A DNA stretch of 64,000 bases from positions 196,671-260,670 of the forward strand of contig DENS01000001.1 of assembly GCA_002359735.1 (NCBI GenBank). The letters are read 5' to 3'. The notes below the pieces were generated by a model. It was not told where the DNA came from. It searched no databases and saw only the letters and a program-made list of their open reading frames with translations. Origin of the DNA: Micavibrio sp. UBA2638 (GTDB lineage Bacteria; Pseudomonadota; Alphaproteobacteria; Micavibrionales; Micavibrionaceae). This document shows positions 20,101-27,978 of this stretch, in pieces (position 1 is the stretch's first letter; the number at the start of each line of letters is the position of its first letter). A program made the translations under genes and the position numbers.

Positions 20101-23100
20101 CTATTATTCACATAGCGGTTTGGTTCCCCGTCCGATACGAAGTACGTATAGGTCTCGGCACCGGCAATCGGCTGATCAGAACCATTTCCGCCCTGTAGCC
20201 AGTTAATCGCAGACTGCATCGGGGCTTCATAATTTGTGAACCCGTTGGCATTCATGCCATTGATAAAGTCAATCGCAGCATTCAATTCGCTGTCCGATGT
20301 CACACTAAAGGAAGCCGAGGCCTGATTTGATGTGGAGAACGGAACAATATGAACCTTCACGTCACCGGCATTATAATTATTGAAATCCTGCAACAAATTA
20401 GAAACAGATGATTTCAACAAATCAATTTTATTACCGGCCATAGACCCGGACACATCCAGAACCAGAACAATGTTGTAATCCTGATTAACCTGCGTTGCCG
20501 CAAAATCATTGACATCATCATGGGCCACAGGACCGTCATCCAGAACATTAACCGTGATCGTCCCATCTTTCATATCGCCGTCACTGTCGGTGGCGGTAAA
20601 GCCAAATGTAAATGGAATATCATCATTATGATCAGCCGCGCTCGGCCCATCAACCGGGTGATCAACCGTATCCAGCAATGTAAAGGTATATGTACTCTTT
20701 GCATCGCCATTGGCTTCAAAGCTAGGAGCATTGATCTGTAATGTAAACACATCACGTCCACCGGCCGTCCCTGTATAGGTGTTGGTTGCCGCATCAAAAG
20801 ACACGGAAATTGTGTCGCCGTTGGATGTAATATTCTGCGGATTACCAAATGCGCCATTACCAACAATTGTGGCACCATTCGCATCATCACCGAAACTGAC
20901 TTCGATGGTGTTACCGGCACTGTCCTGACCATTTGGCGCAACGAAGAAGTTGGTTTCATCAACGCTTACCGGGTCCGGATCTGCCAGAATCGGTTCGTCA
21001 TCATCTATCCAGGTCAGTGTGAACGGATCACGATCAGAATTGGTATTGTCTGATGCGTCGTATTCCTGATCATTGGGCTTGTCTGCTGTCAAAATAACCG
21101 CGTCCAGCTTTAAATCACCAACAAAACTATCGTCTCTAGGGGTAACAACCAATGCATCAACTTCAGCCGGGGCTAAAGAAACAACGCCGTTCACCGGAGC
21201 GCGCTCAACACCATTTACTTTGAAGATGAAATCATTCATCTGGGTCTGATTGCCGCGGACCTCATACCCGGTGATGCTTTCAGATCCATCAAAATTATCA
21301 ACGCCCAGCATGCCATTAATATCCACGCTCAATGCGGCTCCCTCTTCACCGCTATTATCGGCGGCGGTTACATCGGGTTTATCAGCAACGGCATCAACGA
21401 TCACGTTAAAGCTGTCCGTGGCCGAATCAGATACCTGTAAAACACCTTCAGACGTTGTAACCGTGTCATTTGCGATGGCGGTAGCAATCATACCGGAAAT
21501 ATCCAGATCACTCTGATCCAGCGGATCAAAGCTCAATACACCGTTATATTCTTTAACCCCTGCCGGCAATACAATTTCATAGCTGGCATTGGTGTTATCG
21601 GACCCGTCATCAACGCGGGTCCAGTTCTGACCATTCTGGCCAGTGGCGCCAAAGCCATTTTCTCCGCCTTCCAGACGCTCAAGATTGATGCCGTCAATGC
21701 GGATTGTCAGTGTCTCAGTATCAGACGCATTCGCGCCTAACTTGGCAAAAACCGGTACATCGACACTGAAATCTTCCTTCACCAGCGCATCGTCAACGCC
21801 ATTATTGACGACAATACTTGGCGGGTTGATAGTTGGGTCCCATGACAGGCGAATAACTTCCGAATCTGTCGCTGTATTATTCGTCGCGTCAAAATCAACG
21901 CCGTTCAGCTGCGTTTCCGCGGTATTCAAGGTGACCGTTACCTCAATTGTACCGGCATAATTCGTATCAACCGGCTTAATCTGCAAACCATTAAGGTCAG
22001 ACTTATCCGTGAAAACAATATTACCGTTACTATCAAAGGTAATATTATTGTTGTCATTGGTTACGATAAAGTCAGCTTGCAAATCCGCAGCCGAGGACAA
22101 GATAATATTCACGATAGATTCTGATCCATCATTCACATCACCGCCATTGTTTTCGATCAGCTGCTCACCCGTAAATACGTTCGAGATTTTGATATCCAGA
22201 GCCGTATTTTCCACGCCGCCACTATCTTCAACTTTTAAATCCAACGGATCAGCAACCGCGTCCACATAAACATCAAAGCTATCTGGCGCAGAGTCGGCCG
22301 AGGTATTGGTCGCCGGTTCATAAGCCGAAGCCACAGCGCTCATACCCGTCAAATCAAGATCACTCTGGGCATCCGGGGTAAAGGTAAAGCTGCCGACATA
22401 GTTGGCACCGCCATTATTCAGTGTAATCGTATACGATGCATCGGTCGCAAACTGGCCACCGGCATCTACACGTGTCCAGACTTCACCATCCGGGCCATTA
22501 GAGGGCACAAATCCATTCGCGCCGCCCTGCAAAACAGATAAATCAATACCGGTTACCGTTAAGGTCAAAATCTCATTACCAGACCCATTGGCATCCAATG
22601 TACCGGTAACATCCATAATAACGCTGTTATCTTCATAGACATACCCATTATCAACATCACCATTCGGATTGGCATCACGCGGCTCAACCTCAACTTCCGG
22701 TGGTTTGGCCACAGGCTTCCATGTCAGTGTGATCACATCATTGTCCTGCGCGGTGTCATTCGTTGTATTAAAATCAACATCGCTGGCGTTATCACGCGTA
22801 TTCAGTGTGATATCCAAATCAATTGACCCCACAAATTTCGGATCTTTCGGTGTAATTTGCAGATCAACCAGATCACCGCGATCCGCAAACACAATGTTAC
22901 CATTGGAATCCAAAGTAACCGGACCATTTACATTGGTAATGATGTAATCATTCAAATCAACCGCAGGATCAACCGGCGAGATGATAATATTAACAATACT
23001 TTCAGACCCGTCATCGGTTCCAATACCGCCATTATTAACCTCTTCCCCTGTCAAGGCAGTCGGAATTTCAATATCCAGCGTTGCACCTTCCAGACCCGTA

Positions 23101-24224
23101 TCATCCAGACCATCAACATCCGGATCATCCGCAACCGCATCCACGATCACATCGATATTGCCTGAGACTGTTCCCACGCGCTCGGTTGCCGGATCTTCTT
23201 CACGCACCGTAATCGGTAAGCTCAGTAAGTCTACATCGCTATCGGCTGGCGGGCTTAATACTGGACCGCCAGAATATGGTGTACCCGAGGCCGTTGTATG
23301 CGTCCATGTCCCCGTAGCAGCATCAAAAGTTCCTTCCGTCACGGTTACAGCCCAACCAGCAGGAATACCCGTGATAGTAAAAGTCAAAATACCCGCATCC
23401 GTTACCGGAACGGCATTAATCAGCAACTGAACGCTGCCGTCTTCCAAAACCTGAACATTGTTAAATTCCGCCTCAGGATTAAGAGGGCCAGGACCCTCCG
23501 GCGCATCTTCTTCAATAAACAGATCATCGCTTGGGCGCTCAATTCCATATTCCAAAGCGGTTGGGTCAATCGGGCCAACATCATCCAATGGAATAACACC
23601 TTGCGCGCTGAATGTACTTTCATAACCATAACCGGAATTGCCAGCCGCCCCGGTTCCAGCCTCACCAGCGGCCGGTTCAATATTGGCCAAAGTATCGGCA
23701 ACGCTTTCCTGACCGGCGGCCGGTTCTGTTTGCGCCAGCTGTTCAACAACAGCATCCGGTGTCTGACTTTCTTCTTCAATTGCGGCTTCACGCAAATTAA
23801 CCTGAGGCTCTTCCAATTCTTCAACGGATGGCTCTTGCCCCTCATCAAGCAAAGACGCCAGGGTCACAACCTCACCGTTAATAAAGTTCAAACTCGTCTC
23901 ATTGCCGGCAAATTCACGGGTGTAATTTTCCAATGTTACTGTGGAGCCATTATCAAAAGTAACAACCAGATCATCACCCTGGGTTTGTGCGGATACAATG
24001 TCATCTGATGACATATTAAAAACATATTTTTGATTGGCATCAGCCTCGATGGCTTGCCCAACGCCTGCAACTGGCTTCCCGATAATAACCGTTCCTTCTT
24101 CGGTAATATTGAAACACACTTCATCCCCCATCTGAAGCGAGGTGCTTTCAACAGCTGAAGTCTCATCTACTGGGCCGGCATTTTCCGTGATATTGATGCT
24201 TTCGCCGGTTACGTTATTGGTCAT
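17199..24224 (-). CDS. Giant RTX/VCBS surface adhesin with two von Willebrand A domains
   Basis: A 2341-residue acidic protein, the evident cargo of the exporter downstream. N-terminal module 1-150 (beta-rich, TFDNGSTVTLENY). A Glu/Ala-rich linker (150-250) carries PAAG at 168-171 and 184-187 and GAAG at 192-195. An Ig-like domain (255-365) and roughly 300-residue repeats (about 365-1045, recurring VDAVAD and LDSNGNIVF motifs) follow. T1SS-143/DUF5801-like domains lie near 1085-1240 and 1560-1710. Two vWA domains with MIDAS motif DVSGSMAG are near 1251 and 1728, each followed by VCBS-like sheets. RTX nonapeptides (about 2206-2246) and a C-terminal secretion signal end it. Start: AGGAG eight bases upstream. 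Likely role is calcium-dependent adhesion. There is no signal peptide, as expected for type I cargo. Confidence 0.93.
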   Translation of the reverse strand: MTNNVTGESINITENAGPVDETSAVESTSLQMGDEVCFNITEEGTVIIGKPVAGVGQAIEADANQKYVFNMSSDDIVSAQTQGDDLVVTFDNGSTVTLENYTREFAGNETSLNFINGEVVTLASLLDEGQEPSVEELEEPQVNLREAAIEEESQTPDAVVEQLAQTEPAAGQESVADTLANIEPAAGEAGTGAAGNSGYGYESTFSAQGVIPLDDVGPIDPTALEYGIERPSDDLFIEEDAPEGPGPLNPEAEFNNVQVLEDGSVQLLINAVPVTDAGILTFTITGIPAGWAVTVTEGTFDAATGTWTHTTASGTPYSGGPVLSPPADSDVDLLSLPITVREEDPATERVGTVSGNIDVIVDAVADDPDVDGLDDTGLEGATLDIEIPTALTGEEVNNGGIGTDDGSESIVNIIISPVDPAVDLNDYIITNVNGPVTLDSNGNIVFADRGDLVDLQITPKDPKFVGSIDLDITLNTRDNASDVDFNTTNDTAQDNDVITLTWKPVAKPPEVEVEPRDANPNGDVDNGYVYEDNSVIMDVTGTLDANGSGNEILTLTVTGIDLSVLQGGANGFVPSNGPDGEVWTRVDAGGQFATDASYTITLNNGGANYVGSFTFTPDAQSDLDLTGMSAVASAYEPATNTSADSAPDSFDVYVDAVADPLDLKVEDSGGVENTALDIKISNVFTGEQLIENNGGDVNDGSESIVNIILSSAADLQADFIVTNDNNNITFDSNGNIVFTDKSDLNGLQIKPVDTNYAGTIEVTVTLNTAETQLNGVDFDATNNTATDSEVIRLSWDPTINPPSIVVNNGVDDALVKEDFSVDVPVFAKLGANASDTETLTIRIDGINLERLEGGENGFGATGQNGQNWTRVDDGSDNTNASYEIVLPAGVKEYNGVLSFDPLDQSDLDISGMIATAIANDTVTTSEGVLQVSDSATDSFNVIVDAVADKPDVTAADNSGEEGAALSVDINGMLGVDNFDGSESITGYEVRGNQTQMNDFIFKVNGVERAPVNGVVSLAPAEVDALVVTPRDDSFVGDLKLDAVILTADKPNDQEYDASDNTNSDRDPFTLTWIDDDEPILADPDPVSVDETNFFVAPNGQDSAGNTIEVSFGDDANGATIVGNGAFGNPQNITSNGDTISVSFDAATNTYTGTAGGRDVFTLQINAPSFEANGDAKSTYTFTLLDTVDHPVDGPSAADHNDDIPFTFGFTATDSDGDMKDGTITVNVLDDGPVAHDDVNDFAATQVNQDYNIVLVLDVSGSMAGNKIDLLKSSVSNLLQDFNNYNAGDVKVHIVPFSTSNQASASFSVTSDSELNAAIDFINGMNANGFTNYEAPMQSAINWLQGGNGSDQPIAGAETYTYFVSDGEPNRYVNNSGGTSSGSADLVMAEIDGNTATDTVSEINLLQSLSTEVIGVGIGVNATTLGRLGQIDSDGTALDVQDPNDLDAALQSTNPLNGTTSGNVITGQNGGAGAADILSADQDTTLTHIQFGSDVESLSGTGTATIDGAYGTLMINADGSYTYKLTATSTTADALQEVFKYTITDGDGDTAFANLTINITIPDDQPVILSTTDLSVDETDFTIPTMDQDSDSGQVDADFGNDGPGTYLVGNANDVTFTGAKNGALTSNGTPIEITVEGNSYVGKAAGETIFTLELNENNGHYNFTLLGQMDHADATNPDDVITMKFDVNVKDADNDSAAGKITVKVFDDAPVAHDDINAYQIEEIGKDFNIALILDVSGSMAGEQIALLKSSVSNLLQDYNDYKGGSVKVHIVPFATSDQASATFNVSSDAELNAAINFINGMNASGFTNYEAPMQSAIDWLQGNTANSPIAGAETYTYFVSDGEPNRYVNNSGGTSSGSADLVMAEIDGNTATDTVSEIDLLQSLSTEVVGVGIGVNATTLGRLGQIDSDGTALDVQDANDLYASLSAINPVQGSADGNVLSGENGGSNAADTLSQDADTLVTDVDGHAVLVGSSTVVDGTYGTLTIAANGEYSYTLKPGLSTVTGGTSARLNPAASDAYGNQTSITNNGITVAIANVGDYDISWVDTADGSGLGIASPSGSDKIYPKGETFDISFDQDASSVILTISELGSNNNNGEYGLDYTVHFADGTSQIGEFQFDPAIIVNGYADFELSSDDFGGKLIESVSINSTDAGFYDGASMLLADVQVTYPGSVEDIVDTFTYTITDADGDTSTATLTLYGDQYGTTIGNDNLYGNDNDNVIYGDAGDDVIVGNGGNDTLIGGQGADTFVFTENGGQDTVTDFDLSEGDALDIGDVLTGYDSLADSLSDFVFTASSGADTEVYVDAAGGGDQAAATLLVTLEGVDVTLDDLTGASKGGIIV
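18470..19045 (-). repeat. vWA-encoding direct repeat, copy 2
   Basis: This stretch is nearly identical, codon for codon, to 19901-20476 at a constant offset of 1431 bp (477 codons). It encodes the second vWA domain of the adhesin, including DVSGSMAG and the FVSDGEPNRYV segment. The high nucleotide identity points to a recent duplication or ongoing gene conversion. Confidence 0.85.
19901..20476 (-). repeat. vWA-encoding direct repeat, copy 1
   Basis: Partner of 18470-19045 at offset 1431 bp. It encodes the first vWA domain. Identity drops sharply outside these limits, where the VCBS-like and DUF5801-like linkers differ. Confidence 0.85.
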
Positions 24225-24311
24225 TTTTGGGCTCCTTGAGTTAATTTAGCCATCGTCAGTATTACCTGAATTTTGGCCGCATATTAATCCTTTATTAACG
24301 AAATGTACAAG

Positions 24312-24341
24312 ATATTAACGCAACTAATTGACTCTGTCAAT
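24312..24341 (-). promoter_or_regulatory. Promoter of the giant adhesin gene with an overlapping dyad
   Basis: Reading leftward, TTGACA (24340-24335) and TAATAT (24317-24312) are exactly 17 bp apart. The -35 lies inside a perfect inverted repeat ATTGAC-TCT-GTCAAT (24327-24341), a possible operator. The leader to the ATG at 24224 is about 80 nt. Several TTAACG copies (near 24295, 24315 and 24482) also occur in this 275-bp divergent region shared with the receiver gene. Confidence 0.6.
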
Positions 24342-24499
24342 AATTATGTTAAAGACCCTGCTTGATAATATACAGCCTCGCTTCATACATTTCCCCTATT
24401 TTTTTCATACATATTGCAAGAGACCTTGCCTTTATGCATGAAACACTGATTATATATATAGTAAAGTCTTACTAAATTTGTGTTAACGTAATTGATATT

Positions 24500-24994
24500 A
24501 TGAGTTTTAAATTTGAAAATCTGAGCGTGTTGATTGTGGAAGATACAGTTCCCATGCGTAAGCTCGTTATCTCTGTCCTTGACACATTGGGCGTTGGGCG
24601 TATTTTTTCTGCCGTTGACGGTGAAACGGGTTTTGATATTTTTTGTAAAGAAAAACCGGACATTATTATAACCGATTGGCACATGATCCCGATGAGCGGC
24701 ATTGAACTGGTGAATAAAATCAGACTGGATAGCGCCTCCCCGAATAAAATGGTTCCTATTATTATGATGACCGGATACAGCGCCATGCCCAGGGTATCAG
24801 AGGCCCGCGACTGCGGAGCCACGGAATTTCTGGTGAAACCGTTTTCCGCCAATGATCTGGCAAGGCGCATTGCCTATGTCATTAATAAGCCGCGTGATTT
24901 TATTGAAACCGATGATTTCTTCGGGCCGGACAGGCGGCGCCGAAAGCTGGATAATTACAACGGCCCCTATAGAAGGGATCAAGATCGTAAATAA
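24500..24994 (+). CDS. CheY-like single-domain response regulator with a basic tail
   Basis: A 164-residue protein. The receiver domain (about 9-130) has the acidic pair in LIVEDT, phospho-acceptor Asp in IIITDWHM (about residue 59), Thr in MMTGYS and Lys in FLVKPF. There is no output domain. The C-terminal 30 residues are Arg/Asp/Tyr-rich (FFGPDRRRRK, GPYRRDQD), a tail I associate with a group of alphaproteobacterial stand-alone receivers. It probably passes a phosphorylation signal by protein contact. The gene is divergent from the giant adhesin and followed 72 bp downstream by a helical protein in the same direction. No histidine kinase lies in the window. No clear ribosome site precedes the start. 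Confidence 0.88.
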   Translation: MSFKFENLSVLIVEDTVPMRKLVISVLDTLGVGRIFSAVDGETGFDIFCKEKPDIIITDWHMIPMSGIELVNKIRLDSASPNKMVPIIMMTGYSAMPRVSEARDCGATEFLVKPFSANDLARRIAYVINKPRDFIETDDFFGPDRRRRKLDNYNGPYRRDQDRK

Positions 24995-25066
24995 GACCCT
25001 TTTAAAAAAAACAGGCCGCGTTAAATAAAAATTTATAAGTAACAGATAATATAAAAATAAAAGCAC

Positions 25067-25585
25067 ATGACAACGATAGAAATGACGGAAAAGAAACAGC
25101 CCAAGGTAATCAAAGCAAACTATGCGCTGCAGGCGAAAGTTGGCTCCGGACCGCTTGACACCCAAAAAGTCGAGGCCTGCCAAAAGGTCATGGACAATAA
25201 CGATGTCGATTTTGCGCCCATGGCCATGGATATTCTAAACAAACTCAAACAGGCCATAGACGACGCCAAAAACGGCGCAGACGATGTTCAGCAATCCGTA
25301 GAGAAAATGACCCAGCCTGTGATGGAGCTTAAGGCCAACGCGGCTTTGTTCCGGTATGACCTGATTGGCAACCTTGCCAATGTCATGCTCAGCTTTCTGG
25401 AAGCGGTCAAAACACTGGACAACACGGCCATTGAAATTGTCAACGCCCACCACCAGACATTAAGTGCGATTGTCCTGAAAAAAATGCAGGGCGATGGCGG
25501 AAAATATGGCAAGCAATTGGAACAGGAATTAAAAGATGCCTGTATGCGTTATTTCCAAAAAAAGCGTGAAAGCGCCTCCACATAA
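25067..25585 (+). CDS. Conserved helical protein of unknown function, linked to the receiver
   Basis: A 172-residue protein that appears almost all alpha-helical, with no signal peptide or membrane segment. A conserved-looking core, ANAALFRYDLIGNLANVMLSF, is followed by EIVNAHHQTL (His about 125-126) and a basic end. I do not recognise a named family. The size and helical nature would allow a four-helix phosphotransfer or phosphatase partner for the receiver just upstream, but the HSLKG-type motif of Hpt domains is missing. The pair is followed by a good terminator and so is likely one short operon. Confidence 0.75.
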   Translation: MTTIEMTEKKQPKVIKANYALQAKVGSGPLDTQKVEACQKVMDNNDVDFAPMAMDILNKLKQAIDDAKNGADDVQQSVEKMTQPVMELKANAALFRYDLIGNLANVMLSFLEAVKTLDNTAIEIVNAHHQTLSAIVLKKMQGDGGKYGKQLEQELKDACMRYFQKKRESAST

Positions 25586-25610
25586 CCAAAACCAGATGAG
25601 ATCTCACAAC

Positions 25611-25637
25611 AAAAAAGCGGCCGATGCCGCTTTTTCT
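25611..25637. terminator. Rho-independent terminator
   Basis: AAAAAAGCGGC (25611-25621), loop CGAT, then GCCGCTTTTT (25626-25635) and more T. It ends the receiver operon and, by its A tract, can also serve the convergent serA. Confidence 0.85.
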
Positions 25638-25672
25638 TTAACCTTTAAGGTATAACACCGTGACACAATGCC

Positions 25673-27268
25673 CTAATTAAAAGACAACCGCTTTACGCTT
25701 TTGATATGCGGCAAGCTCTCAATATCAGCAAACAAGGCATCAGGAACGGCCTCGTCCAGTGATACCAGACATATGGCTGTGCTGTCTTCTTTACGGCCCA
25801 AACGGAAATCTGCAATATTATGCCCCGCATCGGCCAATGTCGTACCCAGCGCGCCAATCATGCCCGGTTGGTCATTATTACGAATAAATAGCATATGCTT
25901 GGTTAAGGCAGCCTCAATCGGAACGCCCTCAATATTGACGATACGCGGCTCACGCCCGGTAAAGAGTGTACCGGTAATATTGCGAACGCGATTATCGGTC
26001 GTAACAATCAGATTAATCATAGAACGCCATTCACGCGGCTTGTCATCATAACTTTGTTTAATGTGAATACCCCGGCTTTCCGCAACCTGCATCGCATTCA
26101 CCATATTCACACTATCCATTTGCGAAGACAAAAGATGGGCAATCACAACCGATGTGATGGGATCAGTATTCAAATCTGTTACGGTCCCTTCATATTCAAT
26201 CTCGATTTTCTTAATTGAACTATCGGTTATCTGACCGGCAAATTCACCAAGCTGTTCCGCCAGTTTCACATATGGCTTCAGGCGCGGCGCGTCCTCGGCG
26301 GAAATGGACGGCATATTCAAGGCATTGGTAATGGCACCGTTGACCAGATAATCGCTCATTTGCTCTGAAACCTGAATGGCGACATTATACTGTGCCTCTG
26401 ATGTGGCGGCGCCCAGATGCGGTGTACACACCACATTTTCCATACCAAATAATATATTATCCTTGGCTGGCTCCACTTCAAATACATCCAGCGCGGCCCC
26501 GGCAACTTTCCCGCTTTCCAGAGCTTCTTTTAAATCGGCCTCGTTCACAATCCCGCCGCGGGCACAATTGATAATACGAACGCCGTCCTTCATTTTGGCG
26601 ATATTGGCCTTATTGATCAGATTGGCGGTTTTATCATTTTTAGGAACATGGATGGTGATAAAATCAGATTTTGCGAACAGCTCATCCAGCTCCACCTTTT
26701 TAACACCAAGGTCCAGGGCGCGTTCTTCGGTTAAAAACGGATCAAACGCAATGACGTTCATCTTCAACCCAACACCGCGCGTGGCCGCAATCCCGCCGAT
26801 ATTACCGCATCCGATAACGCCCAGCGTTTTATTATACAGCTCCACACCCATAAAGCGTTTCTTTTCCCATTTTCCTTCATGCGTGGATTTATTGGCTTCC
26901 GGGATTTGACGCGCAAGGGCAAACATCATGGCAATTGCATGTTCTGCCGTTGTGATTGAATTTCCGAACGGCGTATTCATCACCACGACGCCCTTTTCGG
27001 TTGCTTTGGGAATATCAACGTTGTCAACACCGATACCGGCGCGGCCAATCACCTTTAGCCGGGTTGCCTTTTCCAACACTTCGGCCGTGACCGTTGTGGC
27101 GGATCGTATTGCCAAACCGTCATATTGATCGATAATTTGCAAAAGCTCTTCAGCGGATGTTCCGGGTTTATAATCAACCTCACAGCCACCTTGTTCAAAA
27201 ATATTGACTGCTTGGGGGTCCAGCTTATCACTGATTAATACCCGCGGACGGGGTGTAGATTGTGCCAT
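25673..27268 (-). CDS. serA: D-3-phosphoglycerate dehydrogenase
   Basis: A 531-residue long-form PGDH: catalytic and NAD-binding domains (about 1-320), an allosteric-substrate-binding domain (about 320-450) and a C-terminal ACT domain (about 455-531, NDQPGMIGALGTTLADAGHNIADF). The Rossmann motif GCGNIGG and the catalytic Arg, Glu and His are visible in NCARGGIVNE, VFEVEP and TPHLGAATSEAQ. It oxidises 3-phosphoglycerate to 3-phosphohydroxypyruvate, the first step of serine synthesis. AGGAG eight bases upstream of the ATG fixes the start. serC, normally adjacent in alphaproteobacteria, lies 0.7 kb upstream with an unrelated rightward gene between. Confidence 0.97.
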   Translation of the reverse strand: MAQSTPRPRVLISDKLDPQAVNIFEQGGCEVDYKPGTSAEELLQIIDQYDGLAIRSATTVTAEVLEKATRLKVIGRAGIGVDNVDIPKATEKGVVVMNTPFGNSITTAEHAIAMMFALARQIPEANKSTHEGKWEKKRFMGVELYNKTLGVIGCGNIGGIAATRGVGLKMNVIAFDPFLTEERALDLGVKKVELDELFAKSDFITIHVPKNDKTANLINKANIAKMKDGVRIINCARGGIVNEADLKEALESGKVAGAALDVFEVEPAKDNILFGMENVVCTPHLGAATSEAQYNVAIQVSEQMSDYLVNGAITNALNMPSISAEDAPRLKPYVKLAEQLGEFAGQITDSSIKKIEIEYEGTVTDLNTDPITSVVIAHLLSSQMDSVNMVNAMQVAESRGIHIKQSYDDKPREWRSMINLIVTTDNRVRNITGTLFTGREPRIVNIEGVPIEAALTKHMLFIRNNDQPGMIGALGTTLADAGHNIADFRLGRKEDSTAICLVSLDEAVPDALFADIESLPHIKSVKRLSFN

Positions 27269-27313
27269 AATTTTAACTCCTATTTTTGTCTTGTTTAGGC
27301 AAACAGGCTTATA

Positions 27314-27342
27314 GCAATAATCCTAATTGTGCAGCGTGTCAA
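27314..27342 (-). promoter_or_regulatory. serA promoter
   Basis: Reading leftward, TTGACA (27342-27337) and TATTGC (27319-27314) are separated by 17 bp, about 45 bp before the serA ATG. Confidence 0.6.
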
Positions 27343-27399
27343 AGACATTCGCAATATAATGTGATACGGTGCGCGCGATACAAAAATGATACTTTTTAT

Positions 27400-27428
27400 T
27401 TGACATAAAAACATGGGTCGTATAGTAT
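27400..27428 (+). promoter_or_regulatory. Promoter of the small gene at 27458
   Basis: TTGACA (27400-27405), a 17-bp spacer and TAGTAT (27423-27428) place transcription start near 27435. This rules out an ATG at 27413 and supports the start at 27458, which has AGGGGG five bases ahead. Confidence 0.65.
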
Positions 27429-27457
27429 CTTTGAAATTACTATTAAAGGGGGCAATT

Positions 27458-27913
27458 ATGCCATCGCACGACAATGAAAAAGTTATCGCTGTACTGTCCT
27501 GTTTCAGAAAGCAGGCCGAGCTTAGAAAACCGGCGCAAAATGATGAACGCGTCTGGGACCGCGTTGAACGTTTGGCAGAATTATCCAGCGTTCAGGGCCA
27601 TACAAACACCAGCACACAGCAACGGCTGGAAACATGGGAAAGTGCCGTCAATGCCTTACTGCAATATATAGACAATGAATGGCCCATTGAAAAACACAAT
27701 AAAGTACGCGCCGATAATATTGCCGAAATCGCAGCGACCCTCTTCGCAAAAGGGGCAACCTGCTTCCCCCAAAGTCAAAAATCAACAGAGCTGCAAAGCA
27801 AGGTCATTGACGCATTCGAAGAACAAAACCTTCACTGCGCGCTTGATAATTACCGCCACCAGACCATGGCCATGATCAATGCCAGCTTTGCGCGCCCCCA
27901 AATAGCGCCCTAA
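27458..27913 (+). CDS. Uncharacterised protein, 151 residues
   Basis: A mainly helical soluble protein with no signal peptide, membrane segment or motif I recognise (MPSHDNEKVIAVLSCFRKQA at the N terminus). The start at 27458 is fixed by an AGGGGG ribosome site and by a promoter whose -10 lies downstream of the only earlier ATG. It stands alone between the leftward serA and serC, which usually adjoin. A weak GC hairpin follows (27922-27945). Lineage-specific genes of this kind cannot be assigned a function from sequence. Confidence 0.7.
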   Translation: MPSHDNEKVIAVLSCFRKQAELRKPAQNDERVWDRVERLAELSSVQGHTNTSTQQRLETWESAVNALLQYIDNEWPIEKHNKVRADNIAEIAATLFAKGATCFPQSQKSTELQSKVIDAFEEQNLHCALDNYRHQTMAMINASFARPQIAP

Positions 27914-27921
27914 TACAATAA

Positions 27922-27945
27922 AAGCGGGACAACTGGACCCCGCTT
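27922..27945. terminator. Weak hairpin between convergent genes
   Basis: AAGCGGG (27922-27928) and CCCGCTT (27939-27945) can pair around a 10-base loop and are followed by CTATTCT. The stem is short, so termination is possible but not certain. Confidence 0.4.
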
Positions 27946-27978
27946 CTATTCTATGCCGTTATTATCGGGAATATTGCC

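Noticed and set aside
23298..24008. Rightward frames opposite the giant adhesin (up to 236 codons)
   Set aside because: Repetitive Asp/Gly/Thr codons leave the opposite strand open; the products are low-complexity Asn/Ile/Arg sequences with no signals.
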